The translations under genes were made by a program, and so were the position numbers. 64,000 nucleotides of DNA, taken from positions 160,795,582-160,859,581 of the forward strand of contig NC_073692.1 of the NCBI RefSeq assembly GCF_029784155.1, given 5' to 3'. Shown here in pieces: positions 1 through 11,941 of the stretch (position 1 is the stretch's first letter; every line of letters starts with the position of its first letter). This stretch comes from Uranotaenia lowii (taxonomy: Eukaryota; Arthropoda; Insecta; Diptera; Culicidae). The notes beneath the pieces are model-generated. The model made no database searches, was not told the DNA's origin, and was given only the letters and a program-made list of their open reading frames with translations.

Positions 1-900
1 CAATGAATTAGCTTCGCATGCAGTTTTCATTTATTTGAAAATTCTTACCAATTTTCACCCACGCAAATCTGGTGGCTCTCCGCATGCAATGAAGCAGCCA
101 CAGATCCCTTACCATGCAAATTACACTTTTTTGCTCTTTGTCGCAAACACATTACAATCTCGATCCAATAATTTTCCAAGGCTCGATCGTTTTGTCCAGG
201 ACTTTTCCTCGCTAAATCCGTTCCCTCTCGTCGCCGTATCGTCACCGTTGCAAATCCAGGCTAGGAATATTAGCTCGATATTCCCAGGAGATGAAACACG
301 TTTCGATGGTCAGCAACTCGATGAAGATGGTGATGACTCCAGCGTAGAAAATGGCGATCACTCGACGCCAAGTTGACCGCGTACAACAGTCTTTGTTTTC
401 GACACAATAGGCCAACAAAGCCTCACAATGTCCACGTTTTTATACCGCGACCCGACACGAATCCGGCTTCCAAGGACCAAAAATGTTCACGCACCTGTGA
501 ACGTCCGGGGTGCCGTGGTCCAGCCGAGTTAACTACTTCCCAAAACTTCGAACTCGCGCCCGTGATACTATTACAATAGAAAGGTCAACGACCTACAAAC
601 TACTTATTTCACTTCAAATGAGAACACTTTATTTGGCGGTTTGAAGATACAACGCGGTTTATTATAGAGAGTTGTATACTCGACTGCGGTTTATTGGACA
701 CTATCTTTTATTCTGCTGCTTCTAGTAATAGAACCTAGCTTGAGTAGAGGTAGTGTTCGGAAAGGCCTTTCTTATCATTCTCTACTCTCTGATAAGAGAT
801 GTACTAAAACCTGTGTAGTGTACAATTGAGATGAGTGGATGCAATCACCATTGGGGTGGTTCCTTGAATTCGGCATTAACACCTTAAATTGATCTTATCA
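1..900. other. unassigned segment with a short ORF (35-376, plus)
   Basis: One open frame of 113 codons runs at 35-376 on the plus strand and ends in an acidic Asp/Glu/Ser-rich tail. I recognise no family. A second short frame follows at 373-579. The composition is less AT-rich than the next kilobases, so this could be the decayed 3' end of an LTR element or a host exon, but no LTR pair, primer-binding site or splice pattern is visible to decide. Confidence 0.2.
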
Positions 901-3190
901 AATTCAATCAATGTATTTGTTATAGTTTTGAATTTGTATGCTGAAAAACTTCATTTCCAGCTATAGAAGAACGAAATTCAAAGGATCAACGTCAAAGAGT
1001 TTTAAAAATTTTAGTCTATGTGCTACCAAAGTGGATATTTTGAAGTGTATATTCATAATCATAGGAATAGGAACGTATGGTACTGTTGTCGACGTTTCTC
1101 CCTTACCTGTGTTTCAGTTGTCTTTGCGTCTAATATTGCACAGTGGGCCCGGCCGAGTTAAGATGGCTAGTAAATATTGGTTTAGTACTGACAAGTTCTG
1201 CCTTTGTATTTATCATAACCATAAGCATTAGCAATAAGCATGTTCCATTTGTTATTGAGTTAGATGGTTGACTAAATCATATAAAATACGATGGAACTGA
1301 GAATTTTTTAAAGGTGTATCACCAAAACGACAGCTGTTAGCCGAAATCCGATAATCGTTGGCTGTTATGCTTTAATACCTTATTTGAACATTCATAAATT
1401 GAAATCAAACAAAACTACCAAATGTAAAATTATCCCTTAATATTCATGTTATACATATCTAATCTTTAGTTAAAGAAAAATCAAATAATAAAGATATAAT
1501 TTTTTCGCTGCCTCACGAGTGATTCATCCGCCTTCCATTTCCTTAATGAGCCTTAACTTAGAATGTTATTCGCACCTTGCAACGTTTACTCCTACCTTTA
1601 TCAGGGATTGCTCCAAAGAACTTAAAATAAATCTACAGTAATGATCCCTCAGAGGAAAAGTTTTTTTTTCTCCCTTCAAACGCCTCCGTTGTCGTATCGT
1701 GTTCCTTGATGTGCCCATTCTCGTCTCCTGCCAATCGTTCGTCGTTGGCATTGACAGTTTTTTTTCTTCTTTGCTCTCATTATTGCAAACCTAGCCATTT
1801 TTATCGGGCAAGGTCCTTGCTCACCATCCCACTTTCATCCTTTGAAGCTTGTTTTGATTAAACTCAACCCAACCGTGGGAAAAGTGGTCTCGTTTGGAGT
1901 AGGCAAGTAAATAGAGTAGAAGTAGGAGCAAAAAATAAAGTAAAAAGGTGAGGGTGGTAGCTTCAAATGGATTCTGGAATAAAAAGGCGTCTAATCGCGG
2001 CGGTGCGATCTCACTTCGCCCTGGCTCGTCGAATCAACCTGAGTCCCGAGTTTTCTGGTGTGCGTAAGCATTTCTCGCATTCAAATTGAACCACCATCTA
2101 CATCCGGGTCCCGGTCCGAGAATTTTGGCGTAGAAATGAGGATTTGACAAAGTTCCGCCACACAAAAGGGCGCGCACATTTTGCTGATAAAGTTCTTATC
2201 TGGCCTGGGAATGTTTATTTGGGTTGTATTTTTTTTTCTCTAGGTGAAAATAGAGAGTAGCAATCTCGGCTATTCGGAAGATAACGAACGAACGAACGAA
2301 CGAGGGAAGTCTCAATAGAGGGATGAATGAGAATTATTTGTTTTTGATTGTTTTGTTGCCTAGAAGTCCTACCGGAGACTGCCGTCCTAGTTGATTAGGC
2401 GCGCAAAAATAATGGAATCTGCATATATTTTGCGAACACAACTTGGGGGGGTTTTGCGTGTTTCAGCGTGCCGCAGTTTGGAAAATTACGATCAATATCA
2501 ATAATGGATTTTGTAATGAATATTGTTTGTTGTTTGGCAGTCAAAGAATTGGCTTACATTATTTTATGGTTCTATGAATGTTGATTAAGTTTTTTTTAGG
2601 ATTATTTTCAAGGTATTTGAAAAGTTTTATAAGAAGTCGGAAAAAAAATCAAGACACTCAGAAAACAATAATAGCACAGCCAATGATCTCTTGGAAAATT
2701 GTAATAAGACGTTGTGTTTGGAGACAAAAAGACTTGACCGGCTGTGGTTTTGCACATACTTAACGCATTGCGTTGATATCCCGTTTTTCGAATGCCGTTA
2801 GTGCGTTACACTAAGAGCCATAACCTTTTGAGTAAATTTAGTTATTAGAATATTCAACTCACAATCTATCGCGGCGATAAAAAAACTCCGTATTTGACTT
2901 TATACTACAAAATTATTCACAATACTTCCGGTGAATTGAATATACTGAGTTTGTTGAATTCGGTCCAGTGATTTGTAAGACGTTGAATGCCAAATTGTTG
3001 TGATCTTGGCTTGATTTCCATGCTGGTCCTTAATGTGTTAGTTTGGTACTATTTGTTTTTATTCTTACCAAATTATTGAACTTTATTTTAACCGTATTTA
3101 TGGTACCTATTTAAAAATATTATTGTTGCAAAACAATTTGATTTAACGAAAGTAGAAATGACCAATCAAAAAAACTGGTAATGGGGAAAT
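901..3190. other. AT-rich non-coding stretch, nothing recognised
   Basis: Only very short open frames (about 60 codons) occur here, without family motifs. A slightly GC-richer patch lies at about 1500-2430. Apart from the AACG microsatellite at 2283 I see no repeat structure, RNA gene or transposon end. Confidence 0.5.
2283..2302. repeat. (AACG)5 microsatellite
   Basis: Five perfect tandem copies of AACG are readable directly. Confidence 0.9.
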
Positions 3191-3199
3191 TTTTTAAAA

Positions 3200-4490
3200 C
3201 ATAATTTTTTTTTCTTCTGATATGTTTATAGATTCAAAAGAACATTTGTGTTATATACATGAGTCTTTACTATGGGAGCACGGGTTCATAGCATTTTCAT
3301 TAAATATTTGTTTTTTTTTGCATATTTTTTGAAAAATCTTAACCATACTTAACTTGAAACCAAGTCTCAACATGATTTTTAATAAAGGATTTTTATTTAT
3401 AGTACCGTTTTTTCATTTCTGAAAAAAAAATGTTTCAATCATATCTTGAAATCATATATAAACTTCGAGGAAGAATGACCTTAACGGGTTAAACTCCTAT
3501 CAAAAAGAAAAAAAAAAATATAAACTTATTTATTGTTAAAAACATGTATTTGCAATCGTTTTTTTATCTGAAAAGATGGTAAATGAATCAATATCCACGG
3601 TCACGGCATACAATGTACACATTCCGTGAGTTGGTGGTTTATTAGAATTTGCAAGATGCTAGCCATCATACCCTCGGAAGATGTACACTTTGTGTTATGT
3701 AGAAGCAGTCTTTTTGAGGAAACGTAGAGTTTCAATGAGATCCTATATGTGTCACAATCATTGACCACAAAATATACAAACTAAGCTTTCTTTTGAAATT
3801 AAAAAAAAAATTATTTATTGTTTTTTTTTTGGTACCGTTAATTTCCGTGTAAATCAAATTACATTTAAACTGACTTAAATATTCTCGTTTCTCAACCTCT
3901 GATTTAAAAATATTTTGTATTCTGAAGCAAGTTTAGAACAATGTCACTCAATATAGTTTGCTATTGCGATGTTACAGCCATTCCGTAAATCAATGTTGAA
4001 ATGTCATTTAAATTATTCAGTTTCATAGCTTTCAAATATGAATATGAATAAGTGAGTACAAAACTTACAACTATTTTATTCATACTAGATTAATATGAAA
4101 GATATTTATTACCTTAAATCACTGAATTACTCGAATTAATATGTATTAAATCTAACATAACTTTAACAAATCTTGATGAAATATCGCCAAGTGAAAGTTT
4201 TATTAAAGTTGAGCAACAAAACAAACTAATAAAACTTGGAGTCAAATGCTTGAAGCCTCAGCGGTCAATCCGAAAACTTTTTTCAAAAATCTTCATGACT
4301 TCGGTTTAAATATCGATAATTTTAAAACGAATTACACGCTTCTGCCTACCATAAATCAACTTGGGCTCAATGTTTTGAATGAAGATTTAAAAAAAAACCA
4401 AAAGCAAGCAAAAATTTGTTATCATATTTGACTTATAGGGTTGTGAATTTTATCGGTCATTTTGACTGCTGACGGTCCGAGTGTGTGTAT
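3200..4490 (+). repeat. left arm of a large diverged inverted repeat
   Basis: This segment matches, in reverse complement, 8250-8920 joined to 11141-about 11830. Matched landmarks include AATCATATCTTGAAAT (near 3437), AATCATTGACCA (near 3757), GGTACCGTTAATTTCCG (near 3831), AGTTTCATAGCT (near 4019) and GGGTTGTGAATTTTATC (near 4439). The arms carry many substitutions and small indels, so the structure is old. It may be a long-TIR DNA element or two opposed copies of one dispersed repeat. No coding capacity is visible (61 codons at 4246-4431 at most). The outer boundary near 3200 is approximate. Confidence 0.7.
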
Positions 4491-5368
4491 ATCAAATACT
4501 GAATCATTTGACGCCGAAAACTAAAACTGGTAGCCGGAAACTAGATAACATAAAAGGTTAGAAATCTACGCTGATAAACACCAAAATTCTATACTCTTTT
4601 TGCATATTTATCGGAAACCATTGGACCAAATTATACAAATAATGTATCATTGAGTTGCCAAACGGTTTGGGTTTATGTTTTGGTGATTATAAATTCATTA
4701 TTAAATTTATAACTTGTGAGTTTTGCTTACTTGCGGAGAACAAAAAAATGAGATATTTTGAACGAAAATAAGTGATTGTGAGGGAAATCTATATCGAGAC
4801 TGCCGAAAACTATTCTTTTATTTAGAAATTAATTTTAAAAAAATTTGAAATTCTCTGGAAACTTTTTATTATGACAACTTTCCTGGCGATGAACAGATAT
4901 TTCAAGTTTTTTCCCGATTTTTCTGTGGTGAGATAAAATTCCAAAGATTTTCCCGGTATTCCTGGATTTTCCGATTCGCTATCATCCCTAGGTTAAGAAT
5001 AAATATAAAATCTTGTTATTAGAAAAATACGAAATAAAAATAAAACTAACCAAATAAGTAAAATAAAACTGACAAAAAAAGTAAAATAAAATTAATTTTG
5101 ATCATCACTATTAAAAACACTCCGGAAAACGTCAAACATGTTATTGAAATTCTAACAATAAGAAAATAGTGGCTCCAGAGAGTTTAAATAGAAATTTAAC
5201 GTTTCACAAATTTATGATTTCAATGAGCTTAGTCTTTATGGAAAATAAAATTGAAGAACATCTTTACTTCAAAAGATAGTGAATCTTCTCATCTTATGAA
5301 TATATTCGAAAAATTGGCTCCAGAGAGCTTGATGCCCTTAACATTTGTTTTATACGTATTTGACGAAG
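4491..5368. other. left part of the loop between the inverted arms
   Basis: Non-coding AT-rich DNA between the left arm and the retrotransposon tail. It holds two copies of the motif TGGCTCCAGAGAG (near 5170 and 5313), about 145 bases apart, in otherwise similar context. A third copy lies at 21604. This marks a short unclassified dispersed repeat. Confidence 0.5.
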
Positions 5369-5488
5369 TTTTTTTTCTTTTTTTTTTACTTTTATTTGAG
5401 ACTTTTTAAACACTTAGTGCTCATTCGAGTCTATACTTATAAAATACTTAAAATTAATTACATGAAGCCTAACATAATATTTAGAATT

Positions 5489-6369
5489 TTATAATTTTTC
5501 GATAAGACCACTTGATTTTATGAATTTTATTAGTTTTTGTTCTGCTTCTTGGGTGTACGCCAAAATATCGCCTATCGTTGTTCCAATTTCACATTCTTGG
5601 CTTTGACTTTCGTATTTTTTGCAGTCCAGTAGAAGGTGTTTTACGGTTCTTCTTACGCCACAAACTTCGTAGTTCATGTCGCTTTTATCGATCAAGGATC
5701 TGTGAGTTTCCCATGAATGTCCTATTTTTAAACGACGAATCGCAACTTCTTCTCGTCTCGACGTGGTATTGTATTTCCAATGGCGTGTTGTGCATCTTAT
5801 CTCCCTAAGTTTATTGTCTGCTGTATTTGTCCACTCATCATCCCATAGAATGCCAACTTTTCTTTTAATTTCTTTAATTATGTCTTGTTGAGGAGTAGGA
5901 ATTAAGGAAGGTTCTAGAGTCAATCCGTTTCTAGCCGCAAGATCAACCTGTTTATTACCAAAAATGCCCCTATGACTAGGGACCCGAAACAAGTCTATAT
6001 GGTCGTTTTCTCGGACAATTTTTGTTATATTTTGGACCCAGGGGTTTCGACTGTCACATGATTCAACAGCTAGCAAAACGCTAGCGAAATCAGTGAATAC
6101 GACGTGTGGTAAGGTGGCATTTTCTATTTTTTTTTTAATACTGTCATTAAACCGAAAGCCTCTGCGGAGAAAATACTGATGAAGTTAGGAAGCGGAAGGG
6201 ATTGGGAAACGCAATTTTGGGGATGGAAAAATCCTGCGGAAACAGCGTTACTTGTTTTTGAACCATCAGTGAAGTACTTTAAATGATTTTGGAAATTTAG
6301 ATCAACAATTTTTTGAAAATTTTTCTGGATGACAATATTTGGTAAATTTTTATCACGGTAAGCTAACAT
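5489..6369 (-). pseudogene. RNase H domain and C-terminal Cys/His motif of the I-like element (broken)
   Basis: The frame 6369-6124 contains the start of an RNase H fold, with the first catalytic Asp in FTDGSK and the Glu in SAEAFGL. After a frameshift, the frame 6076-5489 carries VPSHRGIFGNKQVDLAAR, with the conserved His and the last Asp. The end has C-x12-C spacing with a His (CGVRRTVKHLLLDC), a degenerate form of the zinc-knuckle-like tail seen after RNase H in I-clade elements. In intact elements the domain would degrade the RNA template. The ORF ends at 5489, and about 100 bases of UTR precede the A-rich tail. Confidence 0.8.
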
Positions 6370-6650
6370 ATCCCAATTGATTCTAGCAGGTGCTGAACTC
6401 CATTTGTATGAGTATTTTTGTAAGTTTTCCGAAGGTGGAAAAAACCCAGTTTAATTGAAATTCTAATTCTTGTTTCTTTGTTATCAAAAAAGAGTAGTTC
6501 ATAACCCTTCTGACATTTTCATTTTCAACATTTTGACACCTAATGAAAAATTTTGCAGTGTTATACAACATGACGTATTCAAAAGGTGGAAGGCCTGATT
6601 CAGCCATAATACTTTTGATTGGGCTAGAGCAATAGGCTCCTATAGCTAGT

Positions 6651-7847
6651 CTAACAACTTAATTGTAGATTACTTCGAGCTCTTTTAAAAGACTTTTGTA
6701 ACAGAAAATTAATACAGGAATGGCAAAAAAAAAGTCTGCTAAAAACAATACTTTTCCCTATGTTAAGAATTACATTAGATTGACCTCCAGTTTTTATATT
6801 TGATATTGCTTTCAGTATATTGCATCTTTTAGAACATGTCATTACAGTTTTTTTATAAATGGTAAAAAGCTCAAATTGGGTACTTAAATCACTCCGAGCC
6901 ATTTAACTTCTTCTACATTATTCAGTAGGGATCCGTTCAATTCTAAGATTTTTGGAATTACAGTAGTTCTTTTATTTGTGAAACGCATAACAACAGTTTT
7001 TTCTGGAGAAATCCTTAAACCTGAGCGATAAGACCAGTTTTCTATTTTTGTAAGAGCTTTTTGCAATTTATTCCGCAATAAATTTCCATTTTTTCCGGAT
7101 ACAAACAAAACGATATCGTCTGCAAAAACTAGAACCTTAACATCACGTGGAATGTAACTAAATACAGAATTGATTGCTATCAATAACAGATGAACACTTA
7201 AAACCGATCCTTGAGGAACACAATTTTCTAATAATTTGGTATCCGACGTGCAATTACCAACAACAGCTTTAAAAGTACGCTCTTGAAGGAAATTTTTAAT
7301 GGATCGAAACATATTTCCACCAATTCTTCAATCTTTTAATTGCTTGAGTATCAAAAAACGCCAAGTTACATCGTAGGCTTTCGAAATATCTAGGAATACA
7401 GCATCGGTAATACATATGTTTTCTCCTAAACGACTCTTTGATATCACCTATCAATGTTATTACATGCTCGTCCATTGATCTTCCTTTCTGGAAAGCTATT
7501 TGTCGTGGATCTATCAAATTTCTTTTGTGTAACTCTGATGCAAGTCGGGAAGAAACCATCCTTTCCATTACTTTGGAAGGGCAGGCAATCAAAGAAATCA
7601 GACGTATATTTCTGGGATCAGTATGAGTCTTGTTTGGTTTCGGGATAGGTACAACGAGTGACTCTCTCCATATTTGAGGAAAAATATTTTCTGTCCAAAG
7701 ACGGATGTATTCTTTAAGGAGTGTGTGTTTTGCATGAAAAGGAAGATGTTGCAGCATGAAGTAATTTATGTTGTCAGGTCCACAACTTTTAAAGTTTGTT
7801 TTTACGACCCATTCAATTTTCGAAACGTTACAAAGCCATTTGAACAA
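6651..7847 (-). pseudogene. reverse transcriptase domain of the I-like element (broken)
   Basis: The frame 7847-7296 carries the N-terminal RT blocks: CGPDNIN, then VVPIPKPNKT, then a degenerate NYRPISL-type block (RNIRLISLIACPSKV), then FQKGRSMDEHV. A frameshift near 7400 moves motif A (LDISKAYD) into another frame. The frame 7312-6884 resumes with VPQGSVLS (motif B) and the catalytic FADDIVLF (motif C), ending in a WLGV block. Further short fragments (6902-6651, 6607-6383) continue the thumb and connection region in changing frames. In a working element this enzyme would copy the RNA at the nicked target. Here it is a multiply frameshifted remnant. Confidence 0.8.
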
Positions 7848-7870
7848 AGTTGTTTCTGCCTAAGTTCAGT

Positions 7871-8249
7871 AAATCCGAATGATTTTATAAATTACAAACA
7901 AATCCGTTTTGTTAATCCTTTATTTCATGATTTTTTGATTTTCCTTAAAAATCATTTTATAACAGTTGGAAATGATGAATACAGCAAGAAAAAAAATTAA
8001 AATTAAATATGATTTTTCACTTTTTTCATACATTATTTGTTGCAAATTTGTTATTTTATGTAACGAAGGGTTAACACAAGAAAGATCGCACCAGTCAAAA
8101 TGACTGGTTTGATACTTCGTTTGTTCATCTTCCTTTAATTACTTCGTTTTAAAATTCGAAAAAAATACGACACTTTTCATGAATTTTGAATTTTTACAAA
8201 CCTGTGTATTTGTTATTTCATAATAAGCGAAATAAATTTCAACATGGAC
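7871..8249. other. right part of the loop between the inverted arms
   Basis: Non-coding. It contains a small palindromic motif, CCAGTCAAAATGACTGG (near 8091). No gene or transposon terminus is recognised. Confidence 0.45.
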
Positions 8250-8920
8250 TCTTGGACCGTGACCAGTAAAAATGATTGATAAAATTCACAACCCTATAAC
8301 TCAAACATTTTACACATTTTCATTTGCTGATGGTTTTATTTACAATTTTTATTCAAAACAATGATCCATAGTTGATTTATGCTGGGCTGAAGTATGTCAT
8401 TCGTCAAATTATTAATTTTCGAAGCAAAATCATGAAATTTGTGGAAAAAATTCTCGGATTGACTGCATCGTGGTGGATCAAGCACTTGACACCCAGTTTT
8501 TATAGTCTGTTTTGTTGCTCACCTATAATCAAACTTTTTGTCAAAACTTGGCGAAATTTCATCAAGATTTGTGAAAGTTTTGTTAGATTTAATACATGTT
8601 CATTAGAGTAGTTCAGAAATTTAAAAAGATAAAAATGTTTTATATAGTTTGAGTAAAATAGTTAAACATTTTTTACTCATTTGTTCATATTTGTGGACAT
8701 AAGCTATGAAACTGAATGATTCGAATGATATTTCAACATGGGTGCACGGAATGGCTACAAATTCGCCGTTGTTAATTATATAGAGAAAAAAAGTTTTCAA
8801 ATTGCTTTAGAATACATAATATTCTTGAGTCAGCCATTGGAAAAAGAGAATATTTAAATCAGTTAAAATATAATTTGATATTAACGGAAATTAACAGTAC
8901 CAAAAAAACAATACCTAATT
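8250..8920 (-). repeat. right arm of the large inverted repeat, first part
   Basis: Reverse complement of about 3810-4490, with matching blocks in order. The arm stops exactly at 8920, where the hAT-type element begins, and resumes at 11141. The arm was therefore continuous before that insertion. Confidence 0.7.
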
Positions 8921-11132
8921 CAGGGCCGTAGGAAGAACCGACTCATGGGTGGGGTTTTGGTGACTGATTTTTACCTATGATTTTTATCCCAATCACAAAT
9001 ACAAAAAAAAATTAAAACGAATTATGTTTGTTGCTATATGATTATAAATTTTTAAGTGCTCATTGAAAGATTTCTTATTAAATCGTAACTTTAAAAACGT
9101 GGTCCTTAGCCTAAAAGGTATGCTAAATTTTTATAATGAAACCCTGAGAAACAAAATATGTAATTTGCTTTCAACGATAAGTTTTTGAATTTGTCTAAGA
9201 GTCTGGAAGATCAAAGTTATTTGATTTGAGCATAAAATAAGTTCTGCTAAGGGAAGCTTTGCATTTAAAAAAAAAAATCTATACTCAAATCAAACAAGTC
9301 CAATCTTCCAAACTCTTTGCAAGTTCCAAGTTTCTAACCTTTGATGAAAATAAATAAAATTGTCTCAAGAGACCGTAAGACATAAAAATAATTCCGGATC
9401 AATTTACTTAAATAATGTAAACTTGAACTAAAGTTATGACTTAATTTTGAAATTTGGCTTTAAAAAAAACTGCAATTCCTAAAATAATGCTAAACAATAA
9501 ACTGCGAAAATATAGGATTTTGTGCAAGTAAATATTTTAGGTGAAGATCAGGTTCAGGTACATAATTCTTTAACAGCAAATATTTTTCATAAAGAATCAA
9601 TTCCATAATGAAAATTATTTAGATGTTTTTTTTGAATATAATTTGGGATATTTTGCATTAAACAAAACATAGAAAATTAAATTAAAATTCTACTTCATAT
9701 TTATGATCTTTTAGAATGATTTTTGTTGGTGATCTTTAATAAAAAAAAGATAAAGGAAGGAAAAGGATCATTTGAAAGTGCGGTGATCAATTTACAAAAA
9801 CTTTTTATTTGTTATTTTATGATGATTGAAAAACTCATTCACAAGCTTAATCTTTTTCTGAATTCTGAACCTGATTTCAAAAATTGAACTTTGAATCTGT
9901 TTCCGATTTTCTATAAGATTTCTGAAATGTAAAAAAGACGTTTTCCGAATCTTAATTCCAGATCAAATTTTAATGAGTCAAGTTTAAGAGCCCTCATTCA
10001 TGAATCTTTAATATAAACTCTGTAGCGCTGGTTTAATCTTAATTCATTATTTCAATTATTTATTTTTAATCTGTTTAGTGAATCTGAACAAGGATGTGAA
10101 TTTCAAACGATGAATCTGAGTCTAAGTTTTCAATTTTGGATCACCACTTAAGAGCTAAAAATGTTTAAATTTTCTGTTAGAATAAAGTTTAAAAACTTCG
10201 AATTTGGGTATAAAAAAAATCATCGTTTTATCATGTTCGGAAAACTATTATCAAAACATTGAAAATGCATACAGTTTTCTAAAAACAGGATTAAAATTTG
10301 ATATGAAATGCAAAACCGAATTTTAACCAGGATTTCAAAACAGCTTTTCATTCCTAATTTCTTATGATTATTCGAACTGAAAATCCAAAATCCTAAACTT
10401 GATACAGAATCAGAAATATGAAAATAAGTAGAAATATAATTTTGGTTATGGGAATATAGAACCAGAACCTCCAAAATGGGTTTAATTTAAAAATTAATAT
10501 TCAGACCTGAATTTCTATGATAAGGTTCTCAGATTGCCCGGTTTTAACTGGGTTGGCCTAGATAATTGATATAAAATTTGGGAAAAGTCCGGTTCGACCC
10601 GGTTGCCCAGATTTCATTGGAAAAGTCCAGATTTTGTGTTTTAATTAGTTTATTTATGCGTCCAAAATTTTTGGAGCAAGTTTAAAAACAGATTCATGAA
10701 AGGTTTTTTCAAGTTTTTTTTTCTAGATTTTTGGTAAGTAATTCCAAGATTTTAACCAAAATTGCCCGGAAATTGCTTGGATTTTGGTCGACAATTTTGA
10801 AATCCAATACCCGGAGTTTGCAAGGTTTTTATATAAAACAGTCCGGATTTGTCTGACCCGGATACGTGATTAAAAATTCTGGTAACCTTATTCTATGGAC
10901 ATGAGAAAATTTTGAGAAACTGTAGCTAAATTTTGAACATAGGATGGGTTTTTGAGGTTTGGGCATTAGGTTTTAGTCTAGATTGTTACTCTTGAAGAAC
11001 TTAGCGCTATTATGATAGTTTGATTATGAATTTAAAATTTTAAGTGTAGAATATAATATCTCGCTTGCTTTTCTGGACCCTCATGGGGGGGGGGTTTAAC
11101 CCCCAAAACCCCCCCCCGTTCCTACGGCCATG
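8921..11132. mobile_element. non-autonomous hAT-type DNA transposon, 2.2 kb
   Basis: The left end reads CAGGGCCGTAGGAA. The right end, reverse complemented, reads CATGGCCGTAGGAACG, giving short imperfect terminal inverted repeats followed by G-rich runs. An identical 8-bp sequence, ACCTAATT, flanks it at 8913-8920 and 11133-11140. An 8-bp duplication with CA-starting termini is the signature of the hAT superfamily. No transposase is visible; the longest frame is 84 codons at 10220-10474, minus, with no motif. It was mobilised in trans if at all. It interrupts the right arm of the large inverted repeat and is therefore younger than it. Confidence 0.88.
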
Positions 11133-11140
11133 ACCTAATT

Positions 11141-11830
11141 ACATATGTGTTTAAAAAGCCGAAGGAAAGTTTTGATTGTATACCTTTTGGTCAATGATTC
11201 TGACCAGGGCTTCTCGTTCAGTCTAAAATCTGCTTGCTTACAAATCAGATACATTTGATAGGTATCTGAAATGCAATATTGGTCTATTGAAATTTTTTTT
11301 CAGGAAAACCAATTCAACGTGTTAATTTCGCAATGGTGATTGATTCATTTTATTTTCACAGTTTTCCGTCGCACTACATAATTTTATGCTCATAATTTCA
11401 AAAAATCACTCGGTCCATGGCACCTGTTCTCCAATGTTTTGAATGTTGATTTTATTACAATATTCTCAGTTAATATGCGATTGCAAATACCCGTTTTTTT
11501 ATAATAAATGAATTTGACATTTCAAGATATGATTGATTTTTTTTTTTAGAGATGAAAAAAAACGGAACGAAAAAAATCGTATATTTAAATTCATGTTGAA
11601 ACAAAATTAAGAGTTTAGTTTAGTTAAGATTTGTCAGAATGCTTTTTAAAATTTGCAAAACACTCAATATTTGATGAATATGCGGTGAATCCATGCCCCC
11701 ATAGTGAAAAACCATGTATCTTTCGAATCTATTTAAGCCGTTATAATTTACCTTCAGTATGCAAAAAAAGTTGATTTTGGATAAATGGCGGTGAATCCGT
11801 GCACCCATGGCAAATTTATCTACCTATAGA
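11141..11830 (-). repeat. right arm of the large inverted repeat, second part
   Basis: Reverse complement of about 3200-3800. Blocks around 11510-11550 (complement of AATCATATCTTGAAAT) and 11690-11720 (complement of the ACTATGGGRGCA block) keep their order. The sequence up to 11941, and probably beyond the next foldback, carries further copies of the GTGCACCCATGG motif, so the outer limit is uncertain. Confidence 0.65.
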
Positions 11831-11941
11831 TCAAATATGCTTTAATACCTACAATATCAAGTATAATTTAAAAGCAACATGTTGAAAAATTTCAGAGCAA
11901 TGGGTGCTAGAAAATATCTACTACGCGATATCGAAAATACA

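Larger units (their letters stand above)
5369..7870 (-). mobile_element. 5'-truncated I-like non-LTR retrotransposon (with RNase H)
   Basis: Read on the minus strand, the order is reverse transcriptase, RNase H, C-terminal Cys/His region, short 3' UTR, AATAAA signal (complement of 5391-5396) and an A-rich tail (complement of 5369-5388). This order is typical of the I group of non-LTR elements. The endonuclease and ORF1 are missing, so the copy is 5'-truncated near 7870. The frame changes at least five times between 7847 and 5489, so it is dead. It sits in the loop of the large inverted repeat. A clean target-site duplication could not be defined. Confidence 0.8.
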
